From the NCBI GenBank assembly GCA_018433975.1, contig JAHDQE010000040.1:1-50629 (forward strand): a stretch of 50,629 bases of DNA. The letters are read 5' to 3'. How positions within the stretch are numbered: the first letter of the stretch is position 1; the number at the start of each line of letters is the position of its first letter. The notes below the pieces were generated by a model. The model was not told where the DNA came from. It did not search any database and saw only the letters and a list, made by a program, of their open reading frames with translations. This document shows, in pieces, positions 17,053-25,301 of this stretch. A program made the position numbers and the translations under genes. This stretch comes from Ornatilinea sp. Its GTDB lineage: Bacteria > Chloroflexota > Anaerolineae > Anaerolineales > Anaerolineaceae.

Positions 17053-18507
17053 TTGAAAATCGAAACCGTCTCTCGTGATGATCACCAGGTCCAACTGGTA
17101 GCGGAATTTGACGCTGAACTTCTGGAAAAATATAGCCGTCGTGCCGCACGGAAAATTTCTCAAAGCGCAAAAATCCCGGGCTTTCGGCCTGGTAAGGCAC
17201 CCTATGATGTAATCAAACGCGTTTATGGCGAAGATTTCATCCAACAGCAAGCTGTTGAACTCTTGGTCGATGATCAATACGCTGAAGTATTGAAAGAAGC
17301 GAATATCGACCCGAGTGGTCCCGGCTCCCTGGAAGAAATCGTCAGCGTCAACCCGCCAAAGTTTTCTTTTATTGTGCCCTTGATGCCCGTCGTAGAACTG
17401 TCGGATTACAAATCAATTCGTCAGGAATACAGCCCGGAACCCATAGGGGAAGAAGAAGTTGAAGATTTTCTGAAAAACATCCGGACCAACTTTGCCACAA
17501 GTGAGCCTGTGGATCGCCCCATCGAAGAAGGGGATCTGGTATACACGCTTCTGAGCGGCAAACTGACCGACCCCGGTGAGGATGAAGATCCTGAAATAAT
17601 CAAAGAAACTCCACATCAATTTGTGGTCGGCGGCAGTGAATACCAGCCGGATGATTTCCCTTACGAGGGTTTTTCTAAAGAACTGCTTGGGTTATCGGAA
17701 GGTGACGAAAAAACCGTCCAATACACTTTCCCCGAGGATGCTCCCTTCGAAAAACTACAGGGTAAATCCGCTGAATTCCAGGTGAAAGTTCAGAGCATTA
17801 AAGTATTGGTTCTGCCTGAAGTGAATGATGAATTCGCCGGACAGGTTGGTCCCTACGAAACGGCCGACCAGATGTTAGAGGAAATCCGGAAGCAGCTGGA
17901 GAAAAGCAAACAGCAGGCCTACGAAGAACAATACTACGCAGATCTGAGTGATGAAAAAATCGTCAAAGAATCAACCGTAAAATACCCTCCCCACATGCTG
18001 GAAGAAGAAATTGAGCACACGCTCAAAGACATCAGTGAAAATCTGGCGAGACAGCACATGGACCTGGATACATACCTCAAGATCCAGAAGAAAGACCGTG
18101 AAACATTTATTGAAGAAGAAGTCAAGCCGGCAGCTGAGATGAAGCTGGCGCGGGCGTTAGTGCTCGAAGAAATTGCCAAAGCGGAACAACTCGAGCTGGA
18201 TCGTGGCGAACTCGAAACCGCCGTTGCCCAAACCATGATGGAACTTCAGCAAATGCCAGGGTTTGAGGAATATAAGCCTGCACAAAAACTTCGCTCTTTA
18301 ACAAATGCTGTTACAATGGACACAGCAAATCGCCTCTATAACCAACGCCTGCTCAGCCATTTAAAGGCCATCGCTACCGGAGAGCTGGAAGCGAAAGAAG
18401 CAGAAGAGGCCAGCACAGACGAAGTATCTGAAATTGCTTCTGAAGAACCAGTTATTGAAAATGCGCCCGAGGAAAAAGAACCCGCCTCTGACGAAACAGA
18501 AGCATAA
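17053..18507 (+). CDS. tig: trigger factor, ribosome-associated chaperone and prolyl isomerase
   Basis: The 484-residue protein is slightly longer than E. coli Tig (432). The N-terminal ribosome-binding domain is clear ('[28 protein letters not shown]', around residues 35-65). A FKBP-like PPIase domain follows ('[12 protein letters not shown]...', about 155-250), then the long helical C-domain. The last ~40 residues are a Glu/Ala-rich acidic tail. The start is TTG at 17053, preceded by AAGGA; a longer open frame upstream only translates the tRNA-Leu gene and is rejected. Trigger factor meets nascent chains at the ribosome exit. clpP follows 35 bp later, a common pairing. Confidence 0.95.
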   Translation: MKIETVSRDDHQVQLVAEFDAELLEKYSRRAARKISQSAKIPGFRPGKAPYDVIKRVYGEDFIQQQAVELLVDDQYAEVLKEANIDPSGPGSLEEIVSVNPPKFSFIVPLMPVVELSDYKSIRQEYSPEPIGEEEVEDFLKNIRTNFATSEPVDRPIEEGDLVYTLLSGKLTDPGEDEDPEIIKETPHQFVVGGSEYQPDDFPYEGFSKELLGLSEGDEKTVQYTFPEDAPFEKLQGKSAEFQVKVQSIKVLVLPEVNDEFAGQVGPYETADQMLEEIRKQLEKSKQQAYEEQYYADLSDEKIVKESTVKYPPHMLEEEIEHTLKDISENLARQHMDLDTYLKIQKKDRETFIEEEVKPAAEMKLARALVLEEIAKAEQLELDRGELETAVAQTMMELQQMPGFEEYKPAQKLRSLTNAVTMDTANRLYNQRLLSHLKAIATGELEAKEAEEASTDEVSEIASEEPVIENAPEEKEPASDETEA

Positions 18508-18542
18508 AACAATCATCTCAGGGTTCATTTTTGAGGTGTTCT

Positions 18543-19157
18543 ATGATAAATAACTCAATGAATGCCGTCATCCCCATGGTTATTGAAACCTCCGGAAGGG
18601 GTGAACGTGCGTATGATATTTACTCACTTCTGCTAAAAAACCGCATCATCTTTGTGGGAACTCCCATTGATGACCAGGTAGCAAATGTGATTGTGGCACA
18701 ATTATTATTCTTGAGCCGCGAAGATCCGGAAAAAGAAATTCAAATGTATATCAATTCCCCCGGTGGACAGATTTACGCCGGATTGGCAATTTACGACACC
18801 ATGCAGATGATCCCAAACCGGATCAGTACTTTCGCAGTTGGGGTAACCGCATCGTTTGGGACGGTTCTTCTGGCCGCCGGTTCAAAGGGAAATCGCTATG
18901 CCCTCCCACACGCCACCATTCACATGCACCAACCTCTGGGCGGCGCACAAGGACAGGCTTCTGATATTGAAATTCAAGCTCGTGAAATTCTGCGGCTCAA
19001 AGAACGCCTGAACGCTATTATGGCTGAAAATACCGGACAATCTATCGAAGCCATTGAACGCGACACCGAGCGTGACTTTTATTTGGACGCAGCGCAAGCT
19101 GTCGAGTATGGTCTTATCGATAAAGTTCTCCAGAAATCCGGAGAATCTGAAAAGTAA
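18543..19157 (+). CDS. clpP: ATP-dependent Clp protease proteolytic subunit
   Basis: The 204-residue protein has the ClpP triad: serine in '[13 protein letters not shown]', histidine in '[18 protein letters not shown]', and aspartate in '[18 protein letters not shown]'. '[21 protein letters not shown]' is the conserved oxyanion-loop strand. ClpP forms a 14-mer chamber fed by ClpX, ClpA or ClpC. The ATG at 18543 follows a GAGGTG ribosome site; a TTG at 18531 is less likely. It lies behind tig, but the usual clpX does not follow; a terminator does. Confidence 0.96.
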   Translation: MINNSMNAVIPMVIETSGRGERAYDIYSLLLKNRIIFVGTPIDDQVANVIVAQLLFLSREDPEKEIQMYINSPGGQIYAGLAIYDTMQMIPNRISTFAVGVTASFGTVLLAAGSKGNRYALPHATIHMHQPLGGAQGQASDIEIQAREILRLKERLNAIMAENTGQSIEAIERDTERDFYLDAAQAVEYGLIDKVLQKSGESEK

Positions 19158-19198
19158 TTGGTTATAACGGAAAACAAATTGCAGTAAAAAAGAAATCC

Positions 19199-19232
19199 AA
19201 GCCGGATGGCAAAAGCTATCCGGCTTCATTTT
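19199..19232 (+). terminator. terminator after clpP
   Basis: A 12-bp stem AAGCCGGATGGC/GCTATCCGGCTT (one mismatch or wobble) with an AAAA loop is followed by CATTTTA. The T-tract is short, so read-through into the next gene is possible. Confidence 0.7.
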
Positions 19233-19249
19233 ACCCTCAGGAGATCATC

Positions 19250-20038
19250 ATGGAGATCAATTGGAAAAACAAAATCAAAGCAGTAATTCTCGATATGGAT
19301 GGCGTTCTATGGCGGGTGAATGAACCGATCGGGAATCTGCCGGAAATATTCGAGAAAATGCGCTCGGCAGGTCTCAAAGTCCTGTTGGCAACCAATAACT
19401 CCACTCGTACTCCTGAACAATATCAGGATAAACTCACTCAATTTGGGGTCTCCGTCTCCTTGGAACAGATCATCACTGCAGGAATGGCAACAAGCTTTCT
19501 CTTGGAAAAGCGATACCCCCCAAATGGAAAGGTTTATATTCTGGGTTCCGATGCTTTAAAGTTAACGCTTCAACAAGCAGGTTTTGTGTACGCCGAACAG
19601 GATGTTTTTGCCGTTGTAGTCGGGCTGACTCGGATTATTAATTATGAGATGTTCAGCCGTGGTGCACTCCTGATAAACGCCGGAGCTGATTTTATCGGCA
19701 CCAACCCCGATGTCGCGCTACCCGCACCCGAAGGATTGTTGCCCGGAACCGGAGCGCTGCTGGCCTTTATTGAAGCAGCAACCGGGAAAAAGCCTCTCTT
19801 AGCAGGAAAGCCATACCCAACCATGATGGAAATGGCCCTGAAACGGCTTGAAGTTTCCCCGCAGGAGGTTCTGGTTATTGGAGACCGGCTGACAACCGAT
19901 ATCGCTTTCGGTCAAAATGCCGGCTGCGCGACGGGCCTTGTTTTGTCGGGGGTTACAACCCTTTCTGAAGCAGAGAATTGGAAACCTGAAATTGATCTGA
20001 TTGACAAAGATCTGGAAAGCTTGCTGGATCAATTATGA
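19250..20038 (+). CDS. HAD superfamily phosphatase, NagD/PGP-like (class IIA)
   Basis: The 262-residue protein has the full class IIA HAD motif set: nucleophile 'ILDMDGVLW' (about 14-22), motif II 'LLATNNSTRTP', substrate-lid 'GTNPDVALPAPEGLLPGTGALLAFI', 'LAGKPYPTMMEMAL' and 'VIGDRLTTDIAFGQNAG'. These enzymes dephosphorylate small sugar or nucleotide phosphates such as phosphoglycolate or UMP; the substrate here is unknown. CAGGAG precedes the ATG. The stop overlaps the start of rlmN (ATGATG/TGA), indicating translational coupling. Confidence 0.92.
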   Translation: MEINWKNKIKAVILDMDGVLWRVNEPIGNLPEIFEKMRSAGLKVLLATNNSTRTPEQYQDKLTQFGVSVSLEQIITAGMATSFLLEKRYPPNGKVYILGSDALKLTLQQAGFVYAEQDVFAVVVGLTRIINYEMFSRGALLINAGADFIGTNPDVALPAPEGLLPGTGALLAFIEAATGKKPLLAGKPYPTMMEMALKRLEVSPQEVLVIGDRLTTDIAFGQNAGCATGLVLSGVTTLSEAENWKPEIDLIDKDLESLLDQL

Positions 20039-21102
20039 TGAGAAAAACAAACGAAACAAATCAACCCCTGATCTTTGATTTGGATCTGCCTGAACTGGAA
20101 GCTTTTTTCGCGGAATGGGGAGAACCGGCTTTCCGGGCCAAACAGGTGTGGCAGGGGGTATACCAGCAGCTCTGGAATTCTCCCGAGCAGTTCACCAATC
20201 TCCCAAAATCGCTTCGGGAACGATTAAGCAAAGCTTTTCGTTTCAACGCTTTCACAGCCGAACGCACCTTACAATCATCGGACCAACAAACCGAAAAGAT
20301 CTTATTCCGCCTGCCGGATAATTACGCTATAGAAACCGTGTTGATGAAATACGATATCCGGCGTACATTGTGTATTTCCAGCCAATCTGGCTGCGCAATG
20401 GGCTGCGTGTTTTGCGCAACCGGACAGATGGGTTTTAAACGCAATCTGACCAGCGGAGAGATTGTCGAGCAGGTGCTCCACTATGCGCGGGTTTTAGCAG
20501 CATCGGATGAGCGCGTGACCAATGTCGTTCTTATGGGAATGGGTGAACCTTTTCATAATTATGCTGCGGTAATGCAGGCCATTGACCGATTGAATCACCC
20601 GCAGGGAATGAATCTTGGCGAACGCCGCTTTACCATTTCTACGGTTGGATTAATCCCCGGCATCCGTAAATTCACCGCTGAAAAACGGCAGGTGAACCTT
20701 GCCATCAGCCTGCATGCGGCCAATAATGAACTTCGAGCTTCCCTTTTGCCCTCAAATGTCCGTTATCCGCTGGAAGATTTGATGCAGGCTTGCAAAGATT
20801 ACGTTGATGCAACCCGGCGGCGGATCACATTCGAATGGGCTTTGATTCAGGATGTTAACGACACTACCCAACATGCCCGCGAATTGGCCGGCCTGGTGAG
20901 GGGAATGCTTTGTCACGTAAATGTCATTGCCCTAAACCCGACAAAGAAATATAGCGGAAAATCCACCACGCGCGAAAGAGCAAAAGCGTTCAGGGATACG
21001 CTTGAAAAAGCCGGAATTCCCTGCACCATACGCCTGAGGCGGGGCATCGATATTCAGGCCGGCTGCGGCCAACTGGCCACAGAAGCCGGTTTAAATCAAT
21101 AA
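20035..21102 (+). CDS. rlmN: 23S rRNA (A2503-C2)/tRNA (A37-C2) methyltransferase RlmN
   Basis: The 355-residue radical SAM enzyme has the iron-sulfur cluster motif C120-AMG-C124-VF-C127, 'VLMGMGEPFHNYAAVMQAI', and the C-terminal methyl-carrying cysteine in 'GIDIQAGCGQLA' (Cys344). 'ISLHAANNELRASLLP' is also typical. RlmN methylates adenosine 2503 of 23S rRNA and A37 of some tRNAs. It overlaps the upstream phosphatase gene by 4 bp. A weak hairpin follows before ftsY. Confidence 0.97.
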   Translation: MMRKTNETNQPLIFDLDLPELEAFFAEWGEPAFRAKQVWQGVYQQLWNSPEQFTNLPKSLRERLSKAFRFNAFTAERTLQSSDQQTEKILFRLPDNYAIETVLMKYDIRRTLCISSQSGCAMGCVFCATGQMGFKRNLTSGEIVEQVLHYARVLAASDERVTNVVLMGMGEPFHNYAAVMQAIDRLNHPQGMNLGERRFTISTVGLIPGIRKFTAEKRQVNLAISLHAANNELRASLLPSNVRYPLEDLMQACKDYVDATRRRITFEWALIQDVNDTTQHARELAGLVRGMLCHVNVIALNPTKKYSGKSTTRERAKAFRDTLEKAGIPCTIRLRRGIDIQAGCGQLATEAGLNQ

Positions 21103-21104
21103 AC

Positions 21105-21132
21105 AAAACCGGCCTTCACCACTGTCCGGTTT
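21105..21132 (+). terminator. weak terminator-like hairpin after rlmN
   Basis: AAACCGG/CCGGTTT forms a 7-bp stem with a 13-nt loop, followed by TTTACC. It overlaps the region where a -35 for ftsY would lie, so function is uncertain. Confidence 0.4.
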
Positions 21133-21140
21133 ACCTCACA

Positions 21141-21157
21141 TGATATAATTCTGCACC
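21141..21157 (+). promoter_or_regulatory. extended -10 promoter of ftsY, probably leaderless
   Basis: TGATATAAT (21141-21149) is an extended -10 ending 8 bases before the ATG at 21158. No Shine-Dalgarno lies between them, so the transcript probably starts at or within a base or two of the start codon. Confidence 0.6.
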
Positions 21158-22069
21158 ATGACTGACTTCTTTAATAAATGGATCAAGGGATTAGATAAAA
21201 CGCGTAAAGTCGCGTTTGGTCGTATCAGCAACTTCCTGGGAACCTCCGAGATTGATCGTGATACTTGGGATGACCTGGAAGCGCTTCTCATTCAAGCGGA
21301 TTTAGGCGTAAAAACCACGCTGTCCGTAATTGAAAATTTGCGTGAGACGGTTGCTGTTGAGGGCATCACGCAAACAACCGAGTTGGAAGAAAAGCTCAAA
21401 ACCGAATTAGCGGACCGGATTGATTCGCCTCCCGCTCTTGACCTGGATTCATTTTTACCCGCCGTAATCCTGTTGGTTGGGGTAAATGGTTCGGGAAAAA
21501 CAACCACAGCCGCCAAATTAGGTGAACTCTTCAAAAGCGAAGGTAAAAAAGTCATGTTTGGGGCAGCAGATACCTTTCGGGCTGCCGCTGTGGACCAGCT
21601 CCAAATTTGGGGGGAACGCCTGAAGATCCCTGTCATCGCCGGTCAACCCGGCGGAGACCCCGGCGCGGTTGCTTACGACGCGATTCAATCTGCCATCTCA
21701 AAAAATACGGACGTACTGCTCATCGACACGGCAGGGCGTTTGCATACCCGTTACAACCTGATGGAAGAGTTAAAAAAAGTGCACCGTGTTTCAGGCAAGG
21801 CACTCTTAGGGGCACCTCACGCCACCTGGTTAGTTCTGGATGCCACAACCGGGCAAAATGCCCTTCAACAGGCTCGAATATTCAAAGAAGCTGTAGCGGT
21901 AACAGGGGTTATTCTGACTAAACTGGATTCATCTGCCAAAGGAGGCATGGTTTTTTCTATTCAGCAAGAGCTCGGATTGCCCATTCTCTTTGCCGGATTA
22001 GGAGAGAAATCCAGTGACCTAGTGCCCTTCGACCGTCAGGCCTTTATCAATGGAATTTTTACAAAATAA
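21158..22069 (+). CDS. ftsY: signal recognition particle receptor FtsY
   Basis: The 303-residue SRP GTPase lacks the long acidic N-terminal A domain of E. coli FtsY, as is usual outside proteobacteria. It contains an N-domain helical bundle (1-95), then G1 GVNGSGKTT (108-116), 'FGAADTFRAAAVDQL', G3 'LLIDTAGRLHTR', and 'VILTKLDSSAKGG' with a C-terminal 'GLGEKSSDLVPF'. It docks SRP-bound ribosomes at the membrane. An extended -10 box lies just before the ATG and no ribosome site is visible. prfB follows 22 bp later. Confidence 0.97.
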   Translation: MTDFFNKWIKGLDKTRKVAFGRISNFLGTSEIDRDTWDDLEALLIQADLGVKTTLSVIENLRETVAVEGITQTTELEEKLKTELADRIDSPPALDLDSFLPAVILLVGVNGSGKTTTAAKLGELFKSEGKKVMFGAADTFRAAAVDQLQIWGERLKIPVIAGQPGGDPGAVAYDAIQSAISKNTDVLLIDTAGRLHTRYNLMEELKKVHRVSGKALLGAPHATWLVLDATTGQNALQQARIFKEAVAVTGVILTKLDSSAKGGMVFSIQQELGLPILFAGLGEKSSDLVPFDRQAFINGIFTK

Positions 22070-22091
22070 ACTTTCTCTGGGAGATTTAACC

Positions 22092-23172
22092 ATGCAGGAT
22101 TTAATTGAACGATTAAACGAATGTAATCAACGTATTCAAAATTTACAGGAGCGTCTTTGACTTACCTGACAAAGAAAACAAACTGCTCAACCTCCAAAAA
22201 CAATCCGAAGATCCGGATCTCTGGAACGACAATCAAGCAGCTCAAAAAATAATGAAAAATCTCGCTGATTTGCGAGATGAACTTACATCCTGGAAAACAC
22301 TTGCCAATCGCGTCCAGGAGACTCTTGAATTGGCCGAAATGGAAGACGAAAGTCTGCGAGACGATCTGATGTTGGAGCTCAAAGCCATTGAAGCCGATCT
22401 CGGCAAGCGGGAATTCAATGCCATGCTTTCCGGCCCTTACGATCGCGGCAATGCCATCCTCGCAGTTCACGCCGGCGCAGGGGGCGTGGATTCGCAGGAT
22501 TGGGCCTGGATGCTGGAACGAATGTATCTGCGGTGGGCAGAGGCCCATGGGTATTCTACCGACATCCTTAACCTGTCCGAAGGGGAAGAAGCCGGCATCA
22601 AAAGCGTTACCATTGCGGTAAACGGGCGCTACGCTTATGGGTACCTCCGGTCGGAAAAAGGAGTTCACAGACTGGTTCGCCTTTCTCCCTTTGATGCAGC
22701 CCATCGACGGCACACCTCTTTCGCCATGATTGAAGTGCTCCCCGATATGGAGGATGGCGATATCGATGTTCAGATTAATCCGGATGATTTACGAATTGAT
22801 ATTTACCGATCTTCCGGTGCTGGCGGTCAGAATGTACAGAAAAATGCCACGGCCATCCGTATCACGCATATTCCTACCGGCATCGTCGTTACCTGTCAAA
22901 ATGAACGCTCTCAACTTCAAAACAGGGAAAATGCTCTTCGCGTGCTTCGCTCCCGGTTGATGGAGAAGAAGCAGGAAGAACAGGACGAACAGCTCGCTGA
23001 GCTCCGTGGTGAATACACTAAAGCGGAATGGGGTAGCCAGATTCGTTCCTATGTACTCCACCCGTATCAAATGGTAAAAGATCACCGCACCAATTACGAA
23101 ATGGGCAATACTCAAGCCGTATTGGATGGCGATCTGGATGGTTTTATTGAAGCCTATCTGAAACAATCCTGA
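22092..23172 (+). CDS. prfB: peptide chain release factor 2, with programmed +1 frameshift
   Basis: The gene starts at ATG 22092 (GGGAG upstream), reads 22 codons and meets an in-frame TGA at 22158-22160. Shifting +1 at that point continues without a break to the stop at 23172, giving about 359 residues, the normal RF2 length. The first-frame peptide begins 'MQDLIERLNECNQRIQNL', as expected for RF2. Downstream are the stop-recognition motif SPF ('LSPFDAAHRRHTSF') and the catalytic GGQ ('SSGAGGQNVQKNATAIRITH'). RF2 releases peptides at UGA and UAA, and the frameshift lets the cell sense RF2 level. An ATG at 22252 seen in the second frame is not the true start. Confidence 0.97.
22147..22161 (+). 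promoter_or_regulatory. prfB programmed frameshift site
   Basis: A Shine-Dalgarno-like AGGAG (22147-22151), a 3-base spacer, then CTT-TGA-C (22155-22161). This is the same arrangement and spacing as the E. coli prfB site (SD, 3 nt, CUU UGA C). Slow reading of UGA by scarce RF2 lets the tRNA on CUU slip one base to UUU. Confidence 0.97.
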
Positions 23173-23197
23173 TATTTTAAGATCTGACAAAGAAATC

Positions 23198-23227
23198 GGC
23201 CGGCCCAGAAAGGCCGGCCACTTTTCT
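23198..23227 (+). terminator. terminator after prfB
   Basis: An 8-bp GC stem GGCCGGCC/GGCCGGCC (23198-23205, 23212-23219) with a 6-nt loop is followed by ACTTTTCT. It lies between prfB and the convergent pfkA. Confidence 0.85.
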
Positions 23228-23247
23228 CTACAACATTCCTATTCAGC

Positions 23248-24216
23248 CTAAAATAATTTCTTGGATAACTCAAGCAGCGAAAGGTCCAGTTGTTTTTTAT
23301 TAGACACAACCTCTTCCAGGGGGATCGTACCTGAGCGTCCATTTACCCATCCAACCAGAACACCCTTTTCACCCTTTTCCATGCAGTCCACTGCCGCCGC
23401 GCCTAATCGTGTTGCTAATAATCTATCAAAAGCACCCGGGTTTCCACCGCGCTGCACGTGGCCCAAAATCGTAGCCCTTAACTTAAATCCCAGAGCTTCA
23501 CTGTTTTCCTCGTAATACTGCATCAGTTTACTGGCATTATATTCAGCGCCCTCGGCAACCACTACAATCGCATGGGCTTTGCCCTGTTCATAAGCGCGAT
23601 AAATTACAGCAGCCACTTCCTCGGGTTCGGTAGGCACTTCAGGTATCACAACCATTTCTGCGCCACCGGCGATTCCACTCATTAAAGCCAGATATCCACA
23701 ATCTCTACCCATGACTTCGATCAAAAAAGCCCGCTGATGCGAAGAAGCCGTGGTTTTCAAACGGTCTATCGATTCCAACGCAATATTTAATGCCGTGTCC
23801 ACACCAATGGTGATCTCTGAACCATATAAATCATTATCAATTGTTGAAGCGACACCTACCACCGGGAAATTCAATTGTGAGAGCTTATAAGATCCGGTTT
23901 GTGAGCCGTTGCCGCCAATGATAATTACCCCATCAATTCGGTTTTGATTCAGCGTCCTGAGAGCTTTGGCTTGCCCTTCCGGTGTCTTAAATTCCAGACA
24001 GCGTGCGCTGCCCAGCATGGTTCCACCAATATGGAGTATTCCGGACACATCCCGGGTGCTGAGAGGGATGATCTGATCTTCAATCAAGCCCCTATATCCC
24101 AATCTCACACCAAACATTTCCCATCCTTTATCAATCCCACTCCGTACAATAGAGCGGATTGCTGCGTTCATTCCAGGAGCATCTCCCCCACTGGTCAATA
24201 CAGCTACCCGTTTCAT
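23248..24216 (-). CDS. pfkA: 6-phosphofructokinase family protein with atypical active-site residues
   Basis: The 322-residue protein lines up with E. coli PfkA numbering without gaps through the active site. It keeps GGDAPGMN (11-17), R72, catalytic D127 in TIDND (125-129), R162 and MGR (169-171). Position 103 is Asn instead of the Mg-binding Asp (GGNGS, 101-105). Position 104 is Gly, as in ATP-dependent enzymes, but position 124 is Ser, where ATP enzymes have Gly and PPi enzymes have Lys. The nucleotide-side 'DGY' loop reads LGY. It should phosphorylate fructose 6-phosphate or a related sugar phosphate, but donor and substrate are less certain than usual. A perfect AAGGAGG lies 5 bases before the ATG. 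Confidence 0.9.
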   Translation of the reverse strand: MKRVAVLTSGGDAPGMNAAIRSIVRSGIDKGWEMFGVRLGYRGLIEDQIIPLSTRDVSGILHIGGTMLGSARCLEFKTPEGQAKALRTLNQNRIDGVIIIGGNGSQTGSYKLSQLNFPVVGVASTIDNDLYGSEITIGVDTALNIALESIDRLKTTASSHQRAFLIEVMGRDCGYLALMSGIAGGAEMVVIPEVPTEPEEVAAVIYRAYEQGKAHAIVVVAEGAEYNASKLMQYYEENSEALGFKLRATILGHVQRGGNPGAFDRLLATRLGAAAVDCMEKGEKGVLVGWVNGRSGTIPLEEVVSNKKQLDLSLLELSKKLF

Positions 24217-24262
24217 AAATACCTCCTTAAAAATAGCTCACAAACAAATCGATTAATTTTAA

Positions 24263-24271
24263 ATTTTATCA
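24263..24271 (-). promoter_or_regulatory. extended -10 of pfkA
   Basis: On the minus strand this reads TGATAAAAT, an extended -10, about 47 bases before the pfkA start codon. No clear -35 is seen. Confidence 0.5.
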
Positions 24272-24331
24272 TGAATAATCTCTCCAATGCGGGATCGGTA
24301 GTACAAAATTCAGATACCCTGTCTTGATGGA

Positions 24332-24359
24332 TTGCAATTTCCACTGATTACGGTAAAAT
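24332..24359 (+). promoter_or_regulatory. promoter upstream of the HAD phosphatase gene
   Basis: TTGCAA (24332-24337), 16-bp spacer, TAAAAT (24354-24359). Transcription from here would carry the 24382-24408 hairpin in its leader. Confidence 0.5.
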
Positions 24360-24381
24360 CAATATCGGTCATAAAAAAAGG

Positions 24382-24408
24382 AGTGGCGCATTTGAGTTCC
24401 GCGCCACT
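24382..24408. terminator. terminator-like hairpin in the pfkA/HAD divergent region
   Basis: AGTGGCGC/GCGCCACT makes a perfect 8-bp stem with an 11-nt loop. On the minus strand it is followed by CC and a seven-T run, so it looks like a terminator for that strand, yet no minus-strand gene lies directly upstream. On the plus strand it falls in the leader of the HAD gene. Confidence 0.55.
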
Positions 24409-24447
24409 TTCGTTTGTGTTTCACTTTAAAGTTAGAATGAGGAAATA

Positions 24448-25128
24448 ATGCCAATTAAAGGAATATTGTTTGACTTCGATGGTCTCATTTTGGATACCGA
24501 AACCCCAAAATATAACACCTGGTGTGAAATTTACGATGAACACCAGCAAAAATTCACTCTTGACCTGTGGTCAAAATGTCTTGGAACCGATCATAAGAAT
24601 TTTGATCCTTTAACAAACCTGGGAGAAGCCGTTAACAAGCCCTTGAATCTCAATGCCATTAACGAAAATTTCTTGCAGCGTTCGCTGCAAATTATCCTTT
24701 CTCAACCCGCTCTGCCGGGCGTCACAGATATACTGGACTCAGCTCAATCATTGGGGATCCGGGTCGGAGTGGCTTCCAGTGGAGAACGGGGGTGGGTTCA
24801 GGGACATCTTGAGCGGCTAGGGCTGCTCAATCGATTTAATTGTGTCTATACCCGCGAAGACGTAAAATGGGTCAAACCCGCTCCGGAATTATATCAACGC
24901 GGCATGGCGCATTTGCAAACCAAGCCGGAAGAAACCATTGTGTTTGAAGATTCCCCCAACGGTATCACGGCAGCACGTAGTGCCGGATGTTACTGTGTTG
25001 CTGTACCCAATGAAATCTCCAAACAATTGGACTTGAGCCAGGCGAATCTCAAACTAAAAGCCTTGAACGAGATACCTTTGCTAAATATAATCTCGTGTCT
25101 GACAGACAATAAAGGCAAATTAAATTAA
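24448..25128 (+). CDS. HAD hydrolase, beta-phosphoglucomutase/phosphatase-like
   Basis: The 226-residue protein has nucleophile motif 'LFDFDGLILDTE' (about 7-18), a helical cap domain, motif II 'VGVASSG', motif III 'VKWVKPAPELY' and motif IV 'VFEDSPNGITAARSAG'. Members hydrolyse or transfer phosphate on sugars; 'GLILDTE' and the cap fit the beta-PGM/phosphatase group. GAGGA precedes the ATG. It lies between divergent pfkA and rel with its own likely promoter and leader hairpin. The substrate is unknown. Confidence 0.92.
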   Translation: MPIKGILFDFDGLILDTETPKYNTWCEIYDEHQQKFTLDLWSKCLGTDHKNFDPLTNLGEAVNKPLNLNAINENFLQRSLQIILSQPALPGVTDILDSAQSLGIRVGVASSGERGWVQGHLERLGLLNRFNCVYTREDVKWVKPAPELYQRGMAHLQTKPEETIVFEDSPNGITAARSAGCYCVAVPNEISKQLDLSQANLKLKALNEIPLLNIISCLTDNKGKLN

Positions 25129-25158
25129 TCCGCTCCCGAAATAAATCAATTCTGGTTT

Positions 25159-25296
25159 ATGATCATAGGGTTAGAAATTTTCCTTATCTTCGCACTTGCT
25201 TTAACCTATGGTAAACGCTTGAATGAATTACTCGTAGCAGATTATACTTATCACAATAAAGAAACAAACATGCGTTCAGCATTGGCTGGAAAGTAA
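25159..25296 (+). CDS. possible 45-residue small ORF before rel
   Basis: ATG at 25159 to TAA at 25296 gives a hydrophobic N-terminal half (IGLEIFLIFALALTYG) and a polar tail. No ribosome binding site is visible, and the likely rel promoter (25219-25248) lies inside it. It could be a small membrane peptide, a decayed gene end or chance. Confidence 0.25.
   Translation: MIIGLEIFLIFALALTYGKRLNELLVADYTYHNKETNMRSALAGK
25219..25248 (+). promoter_or_regulatory. putative rel promoter
   Basis: TTGAAT (25219-25224), 18-bp spacer, TATACT (25243-25248). This gives a leader of about 47 bases before the rel ATG at 25302. Confidence 0.5.
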
Positions 25297-25301
25297 ACAC
25301 A

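Noticed and set aside
22252..23172. prfB starting at ATG 22252
   Set aside because: This would drop the N-terminal domain. The frameshift joins it to the ATG at 22092 with normal RF2 length.
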